From Strix aluco (taxonomy: Eukaryota > Chordata > Aves > Strigiformes > Strigidae), in contig NC_133971.1 in the NCBI RefSeq assembly GCF_031877795.1, positions 62,060,463-62,124,462 of the forward strand: a DNA stretch of 64,000 nt, written 5' to 3'. Positions 63,315 to 64,000 of the stretch are shown here, piece by piece. The notes below the pieces were generated by a model, which was given only the letters and a program-made list of their open reading frames with translations, did no database searches and had not been told where the DNA came from. Each line of letters begins with the position of its first letter. Within the stretch, counting starts at the first letter, position 1. The translations under genes were made by a program, and so were the position numbers.

Positions 63315-64000
63315 GTAAGTGCCTTTTCTTCAGTTCACATTTGTGTATTGTAATACATTCAACTGTTCTGTGATTTTTGTGACATAATGCTTTCGCGTTT
63401 GTATTAAGGCCTCTGAATTCATTGTGTAAAAATCTCCTAAGGGTATTGGTAGAGGAAACTTTTTAGAAGTAAGAGTCATTTACAGATAACTAGAAGTTTT
63501 TAGCAGCTGGCTGCAATATTCATAAACACGTGTAGGAAGAGGCCATGCCAAAAAGAAAAAAGAAGGTGGTCTGTTAGAAATGAAGAAGGAAAACCTTAAG
63601 CCTGTAATGTAGGTACAGCTGTAATAAGTCACAAGTCTGGGAATCTGTCAAGGAGGAAATGCAGGTATTGATGTGACAAGGCTGGAAAGATTATCATAGT
63701 GTGCTGGTTTACATTTCTTTTAGTACATCCTTGTACTTAACTGACAAAATAAAATGGAGTTTTCTTTGGTGTTCTGAGATTTGTAAATGGATGTGTTAAA
63801 AGTAGAGGTGTAGCATGTGATGAAGGACAAAATGGAATCCAAGATTATTTCATCAGTTGTCATGTGTAAATATGTATTAGATTAATTTATACAGACTAGA
63901 GATACCAGTAACAAACAGCTTTTTTTTTTTTTTCTTTTTTTAAAGCAGGAGACATTAAAATGAACTGAGACTATTTTACTGAAGGAGTCTTACTCAAGTG
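63315..64000. other. FKTN intron, continues beyond the window
   Basis: No further FKTN coding exon is recognisable before the edge. A T-run lies at about 63921-63942. Confidence 0.6.

Overview
This is vertebrate and almost certainly avian DNA: split genes with long introns, two CpG islands, several CR1 LINE copies (one about 3.4 kb) and many retroviral LTRs of bird type. Two neighbouring genes lie on the + strand in the order known from human 9q31, a segment that is Z-linked in birds: FSD1L (13.8-51.5 kb), then FKTN (from 59.3 kb, running off the right edge). There is no sign of bacterial, phage or plasmid sequence, and no CRISPR array or tRNA was seen.

Layout. 1-13.1 kb: no supportable gene; contains a 558-bp solo LTR with a 4-bp target-site duplication and an older LTR-like repeat. 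13.2-14.2 kb: CpG island with a long G-run and a GA repeat; the first FSD1L coding codons sit here. 13.8-51.5 kb: twelve exon remnants plus one small candidate exon of FSD1L, still in order and mostly with AG/GT borders, but with frameshifts, in-frame stops and at least two lost splice donors. Its introns hold CR1 copies, about ten LTRs, and a defective gammaretrovirus-like provirus (about 23.3-28.6 kb) whose LTR pieces face opposite ways. 54.09-57.46 kb: one long minus-strand CR1 with ORF1 esterase-like, endonuclease and reverse transcriptase parts. 58.6-59.1 kb: a second retroviral pol fragment. 59.3-59.9 kb: the FKTN CpG island and first coding exon; two further coding exons lie at 61.3 and 63.1 kb. 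The rest of FKTN is outside the window.

Main result: FSD1L looks like a unitary pseudogene (in place, intron-containing, broken in most exons), while the adjacent FKTN exons are intact. Together with the high LTR load this raises two possibilities the sequence alone cannot separate: lineage-specific loss of FSD1L on the Z, or a decaying W-linked or duplicated copy. FSD1L and FKTN were identified by comparing translations with remembered vertebrate proteins; no search was run. LTR borders are approximate unless a target-site duplication is given.
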